A DNA stretch of 64,000 nucleotides from Colius striatus (lineage: Eukaryota; Chordata; Aves; Coliiformes; Coliidae), in NCBI RefSeq assembly GCF_028858725.1, contig NC_084767.1:20661895-20725894 (forward strand), read 5' to 3'. The notes below the pieces were generated by a model, which searched no databases, was not told the DNA's origin, and was given only the letters and a program-made list of their open reading frames with translations. Numbering within the stretch: the first letter of the stretch is position 1; each line of letters begins with the position of its first letter. Positions 37,054-48,527 of this stretch are shown piece by piece. The position numbers were made by a program, and so were the translations under genes.

Positions 37054-40000
37054 CTGTCCCAAAACCCCAGAAAATGGAATCAAGATTTACTTAACCAAAT
37101 GAAAGGAGCACACTGAGTCCTGTTACGCTAAAGGGGATACCTCCCTGGAGACAGAAACCTTCTATTGTGATGTTCATGTTACCCAGGAGAGATCAGGAGC
37201 CCCTGCGAGATGACCCAAGCCTGGTGAATCTACATGAAGTCTGATGAGCTGTGAGAAAGTGTGGGCATTGCTACCCCTGACTCAGGCAATCTGATGGTGG
37301 GATATACTGATGACTGAAGCTGGTGCAGCATTAGATTGAAGTATGTGAAGCATCTGCAGGGACTCAACTGCAGTACTGGCATATGACAGCAAAAGGTGCC
37401 ATTACTTCTTGTGTACCTGGCAACGTGGAGTGGCCAAATGCCTTTTGCCAGACAAAGGCTGCAGACCTGTAGTGTGCCATTCAGCCAGAGTTCATTTAGC
37501 ACAAAACCACCAGCAATGTCTGGAAAATCAGAAGGTATAGCCTAGATTTACAGCTCCCAAGCTATTGCTGCTGTTTACAGCTCCTCCTTTGAGCCACTGG
37601 GACAAAGTAGAGAGATAAATGCCATGGAAGAGCTCTCTATGTGTTGCATTTACCTCAGAAGCAAGAGGGAGCACTAGGATCAGTTAGTTATATTATATAT
37701 ATATATATATATATAGTTATATTATATAGTTATATCAGTTATATTCATTGGTGTACTAAGCACTTGCTTCTGTGAGAGAGCAAGATAGTCCTTCATAGCA
37801 TCAGAATGTGTCTGCAAGTTTGTGGCCTGAAAGCATCCACCTTATATCTTCCTGGTGATGTCACTTACCTATCATCCCCATGTAAGCCTCCAGGCATGCA
37901 GCATGGTTGTGTTGAGAGCAACCATCTGGAGTCATGTCTGCAGGTTGACAATTTTGTTGGAAGTCAGCCAGTCGGGATCTGTAGGAAGGAAAATGAGACT
38001 ATGAGTGTCTACGCTGTTGTCGTCTCTTGACTAATGTCCACTGCTGCCAGACCTACTTGCAGATATGGTCTTCTAAGCAGGAGTCCAGAAGCCAGAGGCA
38101 ATTTGGTTTGGTGTTATATTGGAAGGAACAATCAGGAACGATAGTTTTCCGGCGTCGTTCTCCACAAAGTTCATCTTGACAGGGACAGAATAGGATCCTT
38201 TTGGTGAAATCCTCAGGGACTTTCTCAAAGAAATTCCTTAGTCCTCTGTGGCATTTGCGGCGGTCGCATGTGTCCTCACTTCCTGCTCCCCTGGTGCAGA
38301 TAGAGGCGTAGTCGGTGCGCAGGCGAACACACTTTTTGCTCAGATTACAGACGTGAGTTGCTTTCAGGCACGGATTTGTTTTATCTCCTGCTATCTGTGA
38401 GCCTATAAAGCCAAAAGAACCCCAGAAACAATGAAGCAAATCTCCAGAAGAGATTCTATGTGGAATAGGGGTAGCACTTACTTGATGGTCAGACTTGAAA
38501 CATGAAAAAGAACAATGCAAATTAGTCCTGCTATGTGCCTGCTATGTGACATTGCAGTTACAGTAGTGTGGTGGTTTGACCCTGGCTAGATGCCAGGTGC
38601 CCACCACAACACTCTATCATCCACCTCCTCAGCAAGCCAAGGAGGCGAGAAAATAAGATGAGAGTTTTATGGGTTGAGATAAAAGCAGTTTAATAAAGAA
38701 GCAGCAAAGCTTAACAAGTAGTTATGCAACCGTATTTTTTATTTGTTCATGTCAGAGTGTTTGTTTCAGAGAATGCATCATTGTGGGTTATTCCCTTTTT
38801 CATGGGCCTGGATCTGTGGCTGTATTTACACTTGGTGGGGGAGACAAATTTAGGTAAGTATACAGAACAGATGTTTCTCTGCCTAAAAGGACTATTATTC
38901 CAAAGAGTTCTTAATCTTAATTTTCAGCCCCTTTAAAGGTAAGAAAGGGCAACATTATATCTTGTAACCATTACAATCCTTACCTGACAACAGAGCTGCC
39001 AGTTTATTATAATCTGTTTTCCAGTGTTCTTCATTTGCTGGATTCTCATAGGGAGAGGTTTCCAAATTGAAATAACCTATGCAAGATACAAGACAGTTTA
39101 TGCAGTGGGAGAAATGCTTTGTGACTGGCTTTCTTTTCTTTTTCTTTTTACTTATTTGTGCCTGGCTGTTTCCTCAGGCTGGAAAAAAAATGTGCTCTGT
39201 CTTGCTCAAAGACAAATGCCAAGAATGGTTTTGCAAAAGTATTACTGAGTGAAAACAGCAATACATTTTGTCATCTGATTTCCTCTGGCTGATTATTTGG
39301 TCTATGTTGTCATTTGGGTTTTCTCAGCCTCAGTGCTAGTGCAGAGATGTGCAGCACAGGCTGTCTTTAGTGGAAGGCCAAGCAGCAGCATCTCACTAAA
39401 GCTGGAAAGCAGCAGCATGCTCAAGGATGCTGTTACAGTATGTGTCGTAATCACACATCTGTTCTCAGTGATGGACAAGAAATGATCATTTTGAGGTGAT
39501 TCTCACAGCAGTGTCTCCTCATAGCACCAAATCTAACTGCTTCAGAGTCGCTATCTTTGTCTCTTTTGGTCCCTGGTGTATTTGAAGGGCTGGTCTCAGA
39601 CCGGATCAGCTTTCTCTGCTTATCAAACAGAGCAGTAACGCTTTCTTTTCACTAGGAGATGTGGTTCAAAAGTGACACCCTGCAGTGTTAGGACATAGCC
39701 TTTCAAGTTGTTTTCAGATGGGGGGCAGGGGTGAGCCTTACTAGTACCTTGTAAATTCATATTATTTCATCTCACCATCTGTCACACTAGAGTGAACGGT
39801 CCAGAAAACACGTAAACAGTGCTCCTGTCTCTTCATGCGCCGGTGGCACTTGCAGTGCAGCAAGGAGCTGTTTCCGAGGTCTAGTTCTGCGTTCAGACAC
39901 CTGACCCTGCTACTATGATCCAGTGGAAGGGAGCGAGCCTTGGCCAGGGCACAGTTTTCCAGGATTCTGTAGGTTGCATTGCAGCTGGAGTCTGACAGGC

Positions 40001-43000
40001 ACAGCTGTTCTGCCACAAGGCAGTCGCTCCGTGGCAGAGCCAGGGGGTCTCCTGGTCAAGTAGGGAAAAGACTGTTAGGATGGCAATCACGATGAAAGCC
40101 ACACAAGCACCTTGTCATATTTCTGTAGGCATCTCTATTTCATAGTAACTCCTCTCAAGAGGCAGAACTGGTTGGGGTCTTTCGTCAGGAGTAATAAGAA
40201 GCAAGAGCTATCTCCATTTAGAAACAAAAGTATAAGTACTAATGCAGGAAAGAGGGAACAAAAGGTTAAAGAAAAGTCTCAAAAATAATTTTGTTTAATA
40301 AAACCCCCTTTTTTGGTCACCTTAAACTCTGTCAATCCGGCCATGATCAGAGATGGCTCTGTAACTTATGGAGTAGTAAATCCCTGTGAAAACCCTGAGG
40401 TTGCTGAGGCCTGCTCTGAAAATGCTTTTCTCTGGGTGATGAAAACCACAGTGCAATAAGAACATAGTAACACCACACTGTGTGGTGTGAGTCAGTGCTG
40501 CAGCCATTGCTAAAGAATACTCTGGTCATTACAAGATGTACTGAGAAAGCCATTTGTAGGATGTAAAAACAACTACTTTACCGAGCTTGGAATCTGAAGA
40601 GTAAGAATGTGGGGGTTTTGCATAATAGAATAAGTGCTTAATGTAAGATGCAAGTAGCTTCATACAGAAGTGCAGAAATGCTGAAATTTAACTATATAGA
40701 ACCCAGTCTCTGAAATCCCTGCCAAAAATGCTGGGATGCAGGCTTGGCCTGACAGCTTTCATCTATTGTTTGATTGTGAACTCTAACTGTATTTGTGTGT
40801 CTGCATATTTATGTAACACATGCATTGATCATTGTGTGTGTGTGCGTGTGTGTGTATATATATATATATACACACACACAGTGCCACCATACTATTTTTA
40901 AGCTTTTAAGATTTTGTATATGGACTGTTGTCTCCTAAGGTGGTGATATCTAGGTTAATACAGTGGTGATATCTAGGATTATGTTGTCCCAGGTAGGTGA
41001 ATTCAATCCATAATCTCTTTTCATTTCTGTACAACACGAATCGTTATTTACAGTGTGAGTACAATGAAGACTTGGAACAAACCTGTTTGCTAATAAAATT
41101 TATATATAGGCTAGAATGTTTCTTCCCTTCAGGACAATATTGAGTGGAGAGTTACAAGAAATCACTGTGCTGACCCTAATACCTACCCTTAATGTTCTTT
41201 GGGTACATGATCTTACCTATCATTTTGTTATTCTGCAGATGCAGATGTATCTTCAGTCTGCCTTCATTACAGGTTAGAAAAAAACCTTGTTACAGCTCAA
41301 ATTACCTGATATACCATCTTCATCTAATTTGTTCTCTCACCTCCTTCACTTGCTGGCTCCAGTTTATTTGCTGTAAGTAAATAGTAGGCTGCATAATCCT
41401 ATGCTAGTCTGCTTCTTAAAGTTTCTACTTTTCCTGTATCCCAGTAATACTGACTTGGTGTCTGTGTCTCACTTGAACAAATTTCTTTGCTTTTCTGGCA
41501 ACTTAGTGTACTTTGTATGGCACTGAGTCAAGTTGGGGCCTGTGGCCAGTGAGGTTCCACTGGGGTCAGTCTTATTCCAGCCCTTGAGATTCTGTGGTCT
41601 TCATCAACAACCTGTATGAGGGGACAGAGTGTACACCTGTTGTGGCCAGCAGGTCGAGGGAGGTTCTTTTCCCCCTTTACTTTGCCCTAGTGAGGCCTCA
41701 CCTGGAGTCCTGTGTCCAGCTCTGGGCTCCCCAGCCCAAGAGAGACAGGGAATTGATTAAAAGAGTCCAGTGCAGAGCCACCAGAATGATCAGGGGTCTG
41801 AAACTGTTCCTGTGCAACCTGATTTAGGTGCACTTGCTTCTGCAGGGGGGCTGGACTACATGGTCTCTAGAGGTCCCTTCCAGCCCCTACCATTCTATGA
41901 AAGGCTGCAAGACTTGGGTCTGTTAAGCCTGAGGAAGAGAAGACTGAGGGGTGACCTCATCAACACTTACAAGTACCTAAAGGGTGTATGTCAGGAGGAT
42001 GGGAGCAACACTTTTTTCTGCACTGTCCAGCAACAAGACAAGGGGTAATGAACACAAAAGTTCCACTTAAAACACATGGGGAAGCTTCTTGACGCTGAAG
42101 GTGAAGGAGCCCTGGCACAGGCTGCCCAGGGAGGCTGTGGAATCTCCTTCTCTGGAGGTTTCCAAACCTGCCTGGATGCATTTCTGTGCACCCTGATTGA
42201 TATGACCCTACTTTAGCAGGTGTTTGGACTCTAGCGGTCCCTTCCAACCCCCACCATTCTGGGATTCTGTCGTTCATCTGGCTGTTAGGTAGAGACTGTC
42301 TTAGTAAGCTCCCTGAAAAACAAATCAGAAATATCCTGTACCCAACACAGTGGGTTTTGGTTAGGCATTACAACTAGGTACAACCTTAATGAACATTCCA
42401 AGTATGAATACATGCTGTAAAGTTGCAATCAGTGCAATTTCCCTACAGCAAATTGGTCCATTCTCTCCAGTGGCTTTTGGAGCCCCAAACTGAGCAAACT
42501 GATCTGCCTCCCCAGGTCAGAAACAAAGAACGATCTGCCCCCGGATCTCATCTCCAACTGTGGCTTGCAGAGGCTGCTGTAGCAAATTCATAAAAGGACA
42601 GGATGTCCTTTCCTAGCCTTAAGAATTCTGCTCAGCAAGCACCTGAGCTCGACGGGACATTTAAAAAATTTAAAGTGATACGGTAATTGCCCAGGTAGAG
42701 CAGAGCTGGGTCTAAGTGAATAGACTGAGTTTCTACCACAGACCTCTACTAGACGCTTCAAGATGAAGCTGCTGTAAACCTCAAATGTAAAAGTCTTCCT
42801 CGATAGACATCATTTAATAGCTATGCATTGTCTTAAGCCCTAATACTTGGCATGTCAAGTTTTAAAAAACTTGACTTAGTATTCCAGATAACTCAGAAGA
42901 ATGAGAAAGAGTCTCAAGCTACGGTCTAGGTTGCAGAACACGCTAAAGACTCATGTGCACGTGAGTCCCTTCTGCAGTTTAAATTAAAAAGGTCAAAAGT

Positions 43001-44244
43001 AATAATTCCTAGATCTTGATTATTAACACCTTAGAAAAAAGGGATAGGTAATACTATATCCCTCTATTCTCCCTTTTCACTCCATGTCCTGTCATATATA
43101 TCTATTATTTTTATGATCACGGTGCAGCATGCTACTGAAAGAGAGGACAATTGCAGAAGTGAATCCTTTCCTGAATTAAGCACAGTTATCAAAGAGCATT
43201 AATATTCAGACATAGAAAATTATGTACTGAGGTCTTGGTGCAATAGTCCATTTTTATAGCAACTGCAGCTTTTTCTATGTAAAGCACTGACATGTCATGG
43301 CCAGGTCTAGCAATGCCTCAGAGCATTTCTGGTATTTCTAGTGACATCAGCCATGAAGACTGCCCAAGAGACGAACTGGAAAAAGAACTTGTTTTTTATC
43401 CTTAACGCCCGTGACATGGCAGTAGTAGAAAGCACAGTCAAACAAACAGCTGTATCCCCGCTGCAGCTCCTTGGGTTGGTTTTTGCAAACTGAGCCTCAT
43501 CCGAGAAAATTGTCAGCCTGAAGCATTTCAAAGGAGGAACGCTGAGCGGGTATTTATCAAAACAAAGCTCTCTGCAAAGTCGGTGTGAAAGAGGTCCAGC
43601 AAGATCCGTTAAGGCAGCTCCAGCTAGAGCAGGTGCTCGCTTTGTGCCTTTTCAGACGCGCTGAGGGATGAGTCCCGCCGCTCACCCCGCTGCGAGCGAG
43701 GGCAGCCGGGGAGTCCGCCGCCTCCTCCAGCCTCGCCTTCAGAACGAGCGTTTCCCCACCCCGCAGCGTCCCTCCGGCTTGGTCACAGACACGTTCGCGA
43801 TTCACGTTTCGGGCCAAAGCAGCAGCGCGCCCGTCCCAGTCTAAAGAGAGGGTTCCCGCCCGCCGCGAGCGCCTGGGAAAGCGAGAGGCGGGCAGCGGCC
43901 GTGAGCCCCGAGCTCGGGACGCGCCGCGGGCTCGCCTGGCACTGGGGAGCGCCGGCCGCCCGAACGCCAGCGCCGAGGGGCTCCGGCCCGCGACACCCGC
44001 GCCGCCTCTGCCGCCCGCAGCCTCCTGACGGCGGGCGCGGAGCGCGGGTGGCCCCCGCGAGAAGGTGGCACGGGTCTCGCTCACTGCCCGCCGGAGAGGG
44101 ACCGGGGACGCGCCGCCCTGCCCCGCCGCCCCGCGCCGCCGCTCTCCCCAGCCCACCCTGAGCCCGGCGCCCGCCCCGTGCACCGCTCCGCGCGCTGTTA
44201 CCGGCTCGGGAAAGGAGCAGTCCCAGGAGCAGAGCGAGCCCCAT
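36919..44244 (-). CDS. GFRA3: GDNF family receptor alpha-3 (six exons placed; 3' end incomplete)
   Basis: GFRA3 is the GPI-anchored co-receptor that binds artemin and presents it to RET on sensory and sympathetic neurons. Six minus-strand exons (44244-44202, 40051-39776, 39076-38984, 38402-38057, 37978-37869, 37053-36919) join with GT-AG introns and consistent phases into 1003 coding bases. They cover a short signal peptide ([14 protein letters not shown]) and three cysteine-rich GFR-alpha domains. GFRA3-specific matches include CHRRMK...WTVH in domain 1, TSPYE in the linker, [12 protein letters not shown] in domain 2, SRLADFQ and MTPNYVSN in domain 3. N-glycosylation sequons NAT, NSS and NSS are visible. 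The gene-specific matches separate it from GFRA1, GFRA2 and GFRA4. The human protein has 400 residues; the missing part is the C-terminal linker and GPI signal, which I could not place. Introns contain CR1 copies and an LTR fragment. Confidence 0.93.
37684..37745. repeat. (TA)n microsatellite
   Basis: Run of AT dinucleotides followed by GTTATATTATATAGTTATAT variants, within GFRA3 intron 5. Confidence 0.9.
37869..37978 (-). CDS. GFRA3: GFRA3 exon 5: third cysteine-rich domain, first part
   Basis: 110 bases after acceptor CCTTCCTACAG. Reads [15 protein letters not shown] then [18 protein letters not shown]. The SRLxDFQ and LEAY features match GFRA3. Donor ATAG|GTAAGTG. Confidence 0.92.
38057..38402 (-). 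CDS. GFRA3: GFRA3 exon 4: second cysteine-rich domain
   Basis: 346 bases with [14 protein letters not shown], the [19 protein letters not shown] helix, then [20 protein letters not shown] and CLWLLDSC. The acceptor chosen is TTTATAG|GCTCAC at 38402; an in-frame alternative a few codons further in (ATAGCAG|GAGAT) would drop five codons. Donor TGCAA|GTAGGT. Confidence 0.93.
38567..38720 (+). mobile_element. ERVL-like LTR, 5' fragment
   Basis: Begins TGTGGTGGTTTGACCCTGG and runs through GATGCCAGGTGCCCACC. It resembles the 5' end of the solo LTR class at 3610. It lies within GFRA3 intron 3, in antisense to the gene. Confidence 0.65.
38984..39076 (-). CDS. GFRA3: GFRA3 exon 3: linker
   Basis: 93 bases, too short to stand out as an open frame. 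Reads [13 protein letters not shown] and then [17 protein letters not shown], matching the linker of mammalian GFRA3 in length and in the SPYE motif. Acceptor TTGCATAG, donor TCAG|GTAAGG, phase 1 at both ends. Confidence 0.88.
39776..40051 (-). CDS. GFRA3: GFRA3 exon 2: first cysteine-rich domain
   Basis: 276 bases after acceptor TTGACCAG, starting with [11 protein letters not shown], close to the start of the mature mammalian protein. Includes the sequons NAT and NSS and the [11 protein letters not shown] block. Donor GATG|GTGAG. Confidence 0.93.
40836..40882. repeat. Composite (TG)n(TA)n(CA)n microsatellite
   Basis: TGTGTGTGTG then TATATATATA then CACACACACA within GFRA3 intron 1. It is self-complementary and could form a hairpin. 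Confidence 0.92.
41525..41898 (+). mobile_element. CR1: CR1 LINE, internally deleted
   Basis: Contains GGCCTGTGGCCAGTGAGG, GGCCAGCAGGTCGAGGGAGG and CCTGTGTCCAGCTCTGGGCTC. It jumps to the 3' tail (CTTCCAGCCCCTACCATTCTATGA). Within GFRA3 intron 1, antisense to the gene. Confidence 0.88.
41899..42275 (+). mobile_element. CR1: CR1 LINE, second 3' end in tandem
   Basis: Starts AGGCTGCAAGACTTGGGTC directly after the tail of the preceding copy. It ends with CCCTTCCAACCCCCACCATTCTGGGATTCTG, giving two CR1 tails about 370 bp apart. Confidence 0.88.
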
Positions 44245-44500
44245 GCTGGCACCCGGCGCCGGCGTTCCGTCGCTCCCAGCTCTGGGGCCGCAGCTCACAT
44301 GCTGCGCGCAGCCCGCGGGCGTGCGAACGGCCGCCCCGCCCCTCCGCGGCCCGGCCCGGCGCGGCACGGCCCGGCATCGCACGGCAAGTGCTCGCGGCGA
44401 GCGCCGCCCCGCGGCCCGGCACGGCCTTCGGGGGGGCGCACCACCTGCGGCGCCGCGGCGGGGCTCGGGGGCGCGGAGCGCTCGGTCGTCGGGGCGGTGT
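43650..44500 (-). promoter_or_regulatory. GFRA3: CpG island at the GFRA3 5' end
   Basis: Very GC-rich, CpG-dense sequence surrounding exon 1 and extending into intron 1, with GGCCCGGC/CCGCCC Sp1-like words. No TATA box was noted. The long open frames on both strands here follow from absence of stop codons in GC-rich DNA. Confidence 0.8.
44202..44244 (-). CDS. GFRA3: GFRA3 exon 1 (coding part): signal peptide
   Basis: ATG at 44244 opens 14 codons of hydrophobic signal peptide. The donor is CCGAGCCG|GTAACA, with the intron starting at 44201 in phase 1. The start lies in a CpG island. A longer upstream frame in the same phase comes from GC-rich 5' sequence and the minisatellite, so this ATG, directly before the hydrophobic core, is preferred. 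Confidence 0.85.
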
Positions 44501-44504
44501 CGGG

Positions 44505-44792
44505 ATGGGGGTATGGCGGCGGCAGGGGGGTATGGCGGCGGGATGGGGGTATGGCGGGATGGGGGTATGGCGGGATGGGGGCATGGCGGCGGGATGGGGG
44601 TATGGCGGCGGGATGGGGGCATGGCGGGATGGGGGCATGGCGGCGGGATGGGGGCATGGCGGCGGGATGGGGGCATGGCGGGATGGGGGCATGGCGGCGG
44701 GATGGGGGCATGGCGGGATGGGGGCATGGCGGGATGGGGGCATGGCGGCGGGATGGGGGTATGGCGGCGGGATGGGGGTATGGCGGCGGGGC
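44505..44792 (+). repeat. G-rich minisatellite upstream of GFRA3
   Basis: Alternating 16-bp (GGCGGGATGGGGGCAT-type) and 19-bp (with an extra GGC) units, about 16 in all, with C/T variation at one site. The plus strand, antisense to GFRA3, has regular GGG and GGGGG runs suited to G-quadruplex formation. It lies about 260-550 bases upstream of the GFRA3 ATG. Confidence 0.92.
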
Positions 44793-45189
44793 GGCCCCGG
44801 GGTGCCCGGACGGGTTCCGCCGTGCAGGCAGTGCAGGGACACGCTGCTCGGCAAAGAAGGACGTTTCTAAAAGGGGTAAATATAGCGTTTTGCACGGGCG
44901 TTTTGAGAGGGGCTGGGAGAGCCTTTTGTGTGCTCATCCTAGCACCGGGAGCCAAGCTTCGATTGCTCAGAGAGGAGCACCCACAGGGGCGTGCTTTGGC
45001 AAAAGGAATTAAGTCTTAGAGAGTGTGTACTTGGAGAGGACAGATACTGACTGGCTTTTGAATAAATTCCCTTGGTGCTTGTTTAGTCTTCTGAGCTTCT
45101 GGCTTCTTCCTATTGGCCCTGTTGCAAAGAGTTTTGTTTCCATATCTTACCTGTTGCTTGCTCTGCCTTGATTGAGCTGTTTGTCTGTA

Positions 45190-45760
45190 TCAGTTACTGA
45201 AAATCGTAACCAAGACAACTCTCCACACCAAATGATTGCTCAGAAGGCTGACGTTTGTTTATTGCAGCACTAGGTGCACGGGGGATCTCTCCTCCTAACA
45301 TGCACACCGAGGAACAAAAGCACACCCATTATACACATGAAAAAAAGGAATATTCACAGAAACGTGTTGATACATCACAAAGTTACCTCCATGCAAGGGT
45401 ATTGCCTTTGGGCAGTGGTCTCTGGTGGTCGTCTGAGGTAGACTTTAACTCAGTTTGTCCATAATATTGTCACAACTCACTTCTGCAGTTTCTGCTTTTA
45501 TAACTTAGCCATCAGAACCAGGATGCTCAGTAGTGACTGGCACACAACTTGCCCGTTAGCACACAGACTGGCTTATCTTGTTTGTGCAAAGTTTACACCA
45601 AGGGGCATCTCCTTCCTTTCTCGGTTTAGTAACCAAGCAAAGGGGGTCTGTTTCTCATGAAGATTTATCTTACCTGTCAAAGCTGGTCTGCTCTTCCATT
45701 CTTTGTATCTTTGGCAGCATATCTACACTAAGGATGGCATTCCTGAGAATTTTAGGCAGC
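45190..45760 (-). mobile_element. ERVK-like solo LTR (boundaries approximate)
   Basis: In reverse complement it reads GTGTGCATGTTAGGAGGAG, AGATCCCCCGTGCACC, CTAGTGCTGCAATAAA, close in layout to the LTR at 58319 (GCACGTTAGGTGG, AGTGATCCTCTGTGCACC, CAGCACTGCAATAAA). The AATAAA polyadenylation signal and the final GATTTTCAGTAAC-type end fit an LTR. No internal retroviral genes were seen. The far edge is uncertain. Confidence 0.6.
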
Positions 45761-46399
45761 CGTCCTTCTTTTGGAAGAGAGACTTCTTTTTAGTTTGCAT
45801 CTTAAGGTCAAATTAACCAATGCAAAAAAAGTAACAGTCCAACAAGCACTTGAAACATTAGTATATGAAAATGAGGCAAACCTTTTGTAGGTTGATTGTT
45901 TCCACAAGTAGAGAGACCTACCCCATCTGCTCCAATAGAGGAAAAGGTAGTAATTATGCAAACACTTTAAGTATTCTACAATTCAATTCAGCAGTGCCCT
46001 CCTTTTCTTGGCCTTTGTAGAAAATTAATCTTTCTGCTTGCTGCAGGGAGCTATAGTGAGAGCATTCTTCTGAATGTGATCAAGTTGTCCATAAGCACTT
46101 TTAGGCTCTTACTTCATGCTTGAGGAGACAAAAAACATTCTCAACATGGCTTGAAATTTAATCCAAGTCTAATAGCTGGAGGAGCTCAATGAAAATGGTG
46201 GATGGGACTGGCCCTTTTTAACTTTGTAGTGAATTGTTTGCAGTACCATTCAGGAAACAGAGTAGTCACAGTGATGAAAAACTAAAAGGTTTACTTACAA
46301 TGACAACATGAAAAAACAAGAGCTGGCTTGGTCCTGTGAACTTCTCTATGTTTTCATGAGAAATTATGAGTAAATGAGTGGATATGAATGTTTTTAATC
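45761..46399. other. Intergenic, no gene seen
   Basis: No exon recognised. Confidence 0.4.
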
Positions 46400-46866
46400 A
46401 TGATCCAAATTATAACAGTGGAATAGGAGAGCCCTGTTTGCAGGATTACTACTTCCATGGGAAGGATTCACATTGGAGAAGTTTTTTAAGGACTGTATGC
46501 TGTGGGAGAGAACCTGTGTTGGAGGAGGGGACGGATGTGAGGAGTCTTCCTCTGAGGAGAAAAAAGCAGTGAAGACTGTTTGTAATGACTGACCTCATTC
46601 CCTGTCCCCTTGAGCTGCTGAAGGGGAGGAGGTAGAGATACCAAGAGCAGGGAGCTGAGCCTGCAAAGAAAGGAGAGATGAAGGAAGGAGATCTTGAAGG
46701 AGTACTGGTTGTGTTTTTTTCATCATCCTGCCCTGTTTTTGCTTTCTGTTTGTTCTGTTTCTAGCAGGTAGTGGAATAAACTGATCTTTTCTTCCCTAAG
46801 TGTAGTAGTCAAGTCTATTTTGACTAGAATCATAATTGGCAGTGAGCCCTCCCTGTCCTTGTCTTG
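46400..46866 (-). mobile_element. ERVL-like LTR fragment
   Basis: Reverse complement of the 3740-4200 part of the solo LTR at 3610: GGAGGAGGTAGAGATACC, CAAAGAAAGGAGAGATG, TTTTTCATCATCCTGCCC and TAGTGGAATAAACTGATC have clear counterparts. The open frame at 46378-46572 is the start of the LTR minisatellite. Confidence 0.7.
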
Positions 46867-47639
46867 ACTACAATTTCTTCTACAGCAAGGTAACTTTTGT
46901 GGGAATAAATCATATGTACTGGGAATATTTAAGAACAGCTCTAGGCAGACCAGTCCAGCTTGATATAAGTTTAGAGGATCCTTCCTTTCCAGACTATTTT
47001 TATGATTCTTTGATTAGAAATCTTCACCCAAAGCCCACTGAAAATATTTAACTCGGTTTTGAATTGTGTTGTGCAGCAGTTAAAAGAGGAAGGGAAAATT
47101 CTTCCTTCCATGTCAAAGCTGAATGCTGTCAGGTTGCCTTGGCAAGTGGCTAAGTAGAGGAATCCTAAGAATATCTAGTGAAGAGTTGGCCAGTTCATTA
47201 CACTTCACTGCTCAGCACAGCTTATGGTCCCACTCTAGATTTTTGCATACTTATATCTTTGCCTGGGACCCATGACATCCGAGGTTATTTGGTTATTCCT
47301 CTCTCCCTACAAACATGCAGAGCAGCACTGTGACATCGTTACAGGTCTCAGAGAGCTGGATAATTACCAGTCTCTCACTACCAGAGCTTTTTTTGCTCTT
47401 TCCATTTGAAATTGTATAGGCCAGATTTGACCTATAGAGGTCATCCACCAGTGTTATGTGTAATATCTCAGGAATCAGTTTCTCTAATTCCATGCAAGGT
47501 CCAGGCCTTTGACCTTCGCAACCAGCGACAGAAAGAGTCATCAACTCTGATATGATTTCCACAGCTTTTAGCACCAGTTCCATGGTTTATGTTACCTTGT
47601 TGCTCTTCACAGGTTCATACAGGTCCTGGCTGATTTGGC
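46867..47639. other. Intergenic, no gene seen
   Basis: The open frame on the minus strand at 47293-47583 (96 codons) was inspected. It has no recognisable motif or splice context. Confidence 0.4.
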
Positions 47640-48527
47640 ATTAGTGAGGTCAGCAGGTCCAGTGATGAGTGGATGCTGATCTATTTGAGGGTGGAAAGGC
47701 TCTTCAGAGGGATCTGGACATGCTGGATTGATGGGATGAGGACAATTGCATAGATTCAACAAGATACAGGTCCAGGTCCTGCACCTGGGTCACACCAATC
47801 CCAGGCAATGCTACAGGCCTCGGGAAAAGTGGCTGGAAAGCCAACCAGAGGAAAAGACCCTGCAGGTGTTGGTCAACAGCCATCTGAATATGAGCTAGCA
47901 CCGTGCCTAGGTGGCCAAGGCTAATAGTATTCTGGTTTCTATCAGAAACAGTGTGGCCAGCAGGATAAGTGAAGCAACCATTTCCCTATACTCAGGGCTG
48001 GTGAGGCTGCACCTTGAGTGCTGTGTTCGGTGTTGGGCTCTTCACTACAAGAGAGATATTGAGGTGCTGGTGTGTGTCCAGAGATGGGCAACAAAGCTGG
48101 TGAAAGGCCTAGAGACCACAGTTCTTGAGGTGCGACTGAGGGACCTGGCAGTGTTTAGTCTGGAGAGAAAGAGACTGAGGGGAGACCTTCTCATTCTCTG
48201 CAACTCCCTGCCAGGAGGTTGTAGTAAGGTGGAGATCAGTTTCTTCTCCCAAGTAGCTACTGATAAGACAAGAGGAAGCAGCCTTAAGTTGTGGCACAGG
48301 AGGTCTAGTTATTAGGGAAAAAAATGGATGGAAAATGTTGTCAGGCACCAGAACCAGCAGCCCAGGGCAATGGTTGAGTTACTATCCCTGGAGATATTTA
48401 AAAGGTGTGCAGCTGTAGTGCTCAGGGACACGTTTTAGTGGTGGCCTTTGCAGTGTTAGGTTAGTGGTTGGACCCGATGTTCTTAAAGGTCTTTTCCAAC
48501 CAAAATGATGCTATGATTCTGTGAAAT
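47640..48527 (+). mobile_element. CR1: CR1 LINE, old diverged copy
   Basis: Contains the C-terminal RT-like reading SGLVRLHLECCVRCWALHYKR, CCAGAGATGGGCAACAAAGC and LRDLAVFSLERKRLRGDLL. It ends GGTTGGACCCGATGTTCTTAAAGG, CCAACCAAAATGATGCTATGATTCTGTGA. The ORF at 47911-48315 is part of it. More diverged than its neighbours. Confidence 0.88.

Noticed and set aside
38053-38520. 155-codon minus-strand frame starting MHCSFSC as a single-exon protein
   Set aside because: The first part is intron. The real coding part begins at 38402 after a splice acceptor, as GFRA3 exon 4.
43783-45019. Very long open frames on both strands (218-390 codons) around 44 kb
   Set aside because: They come from stop-poor CpG-island sequence and from the G-rich minisatellite, whose translation is a simple repeat. 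Only the 14 signal-peptide codons of GFRA3 are supported.
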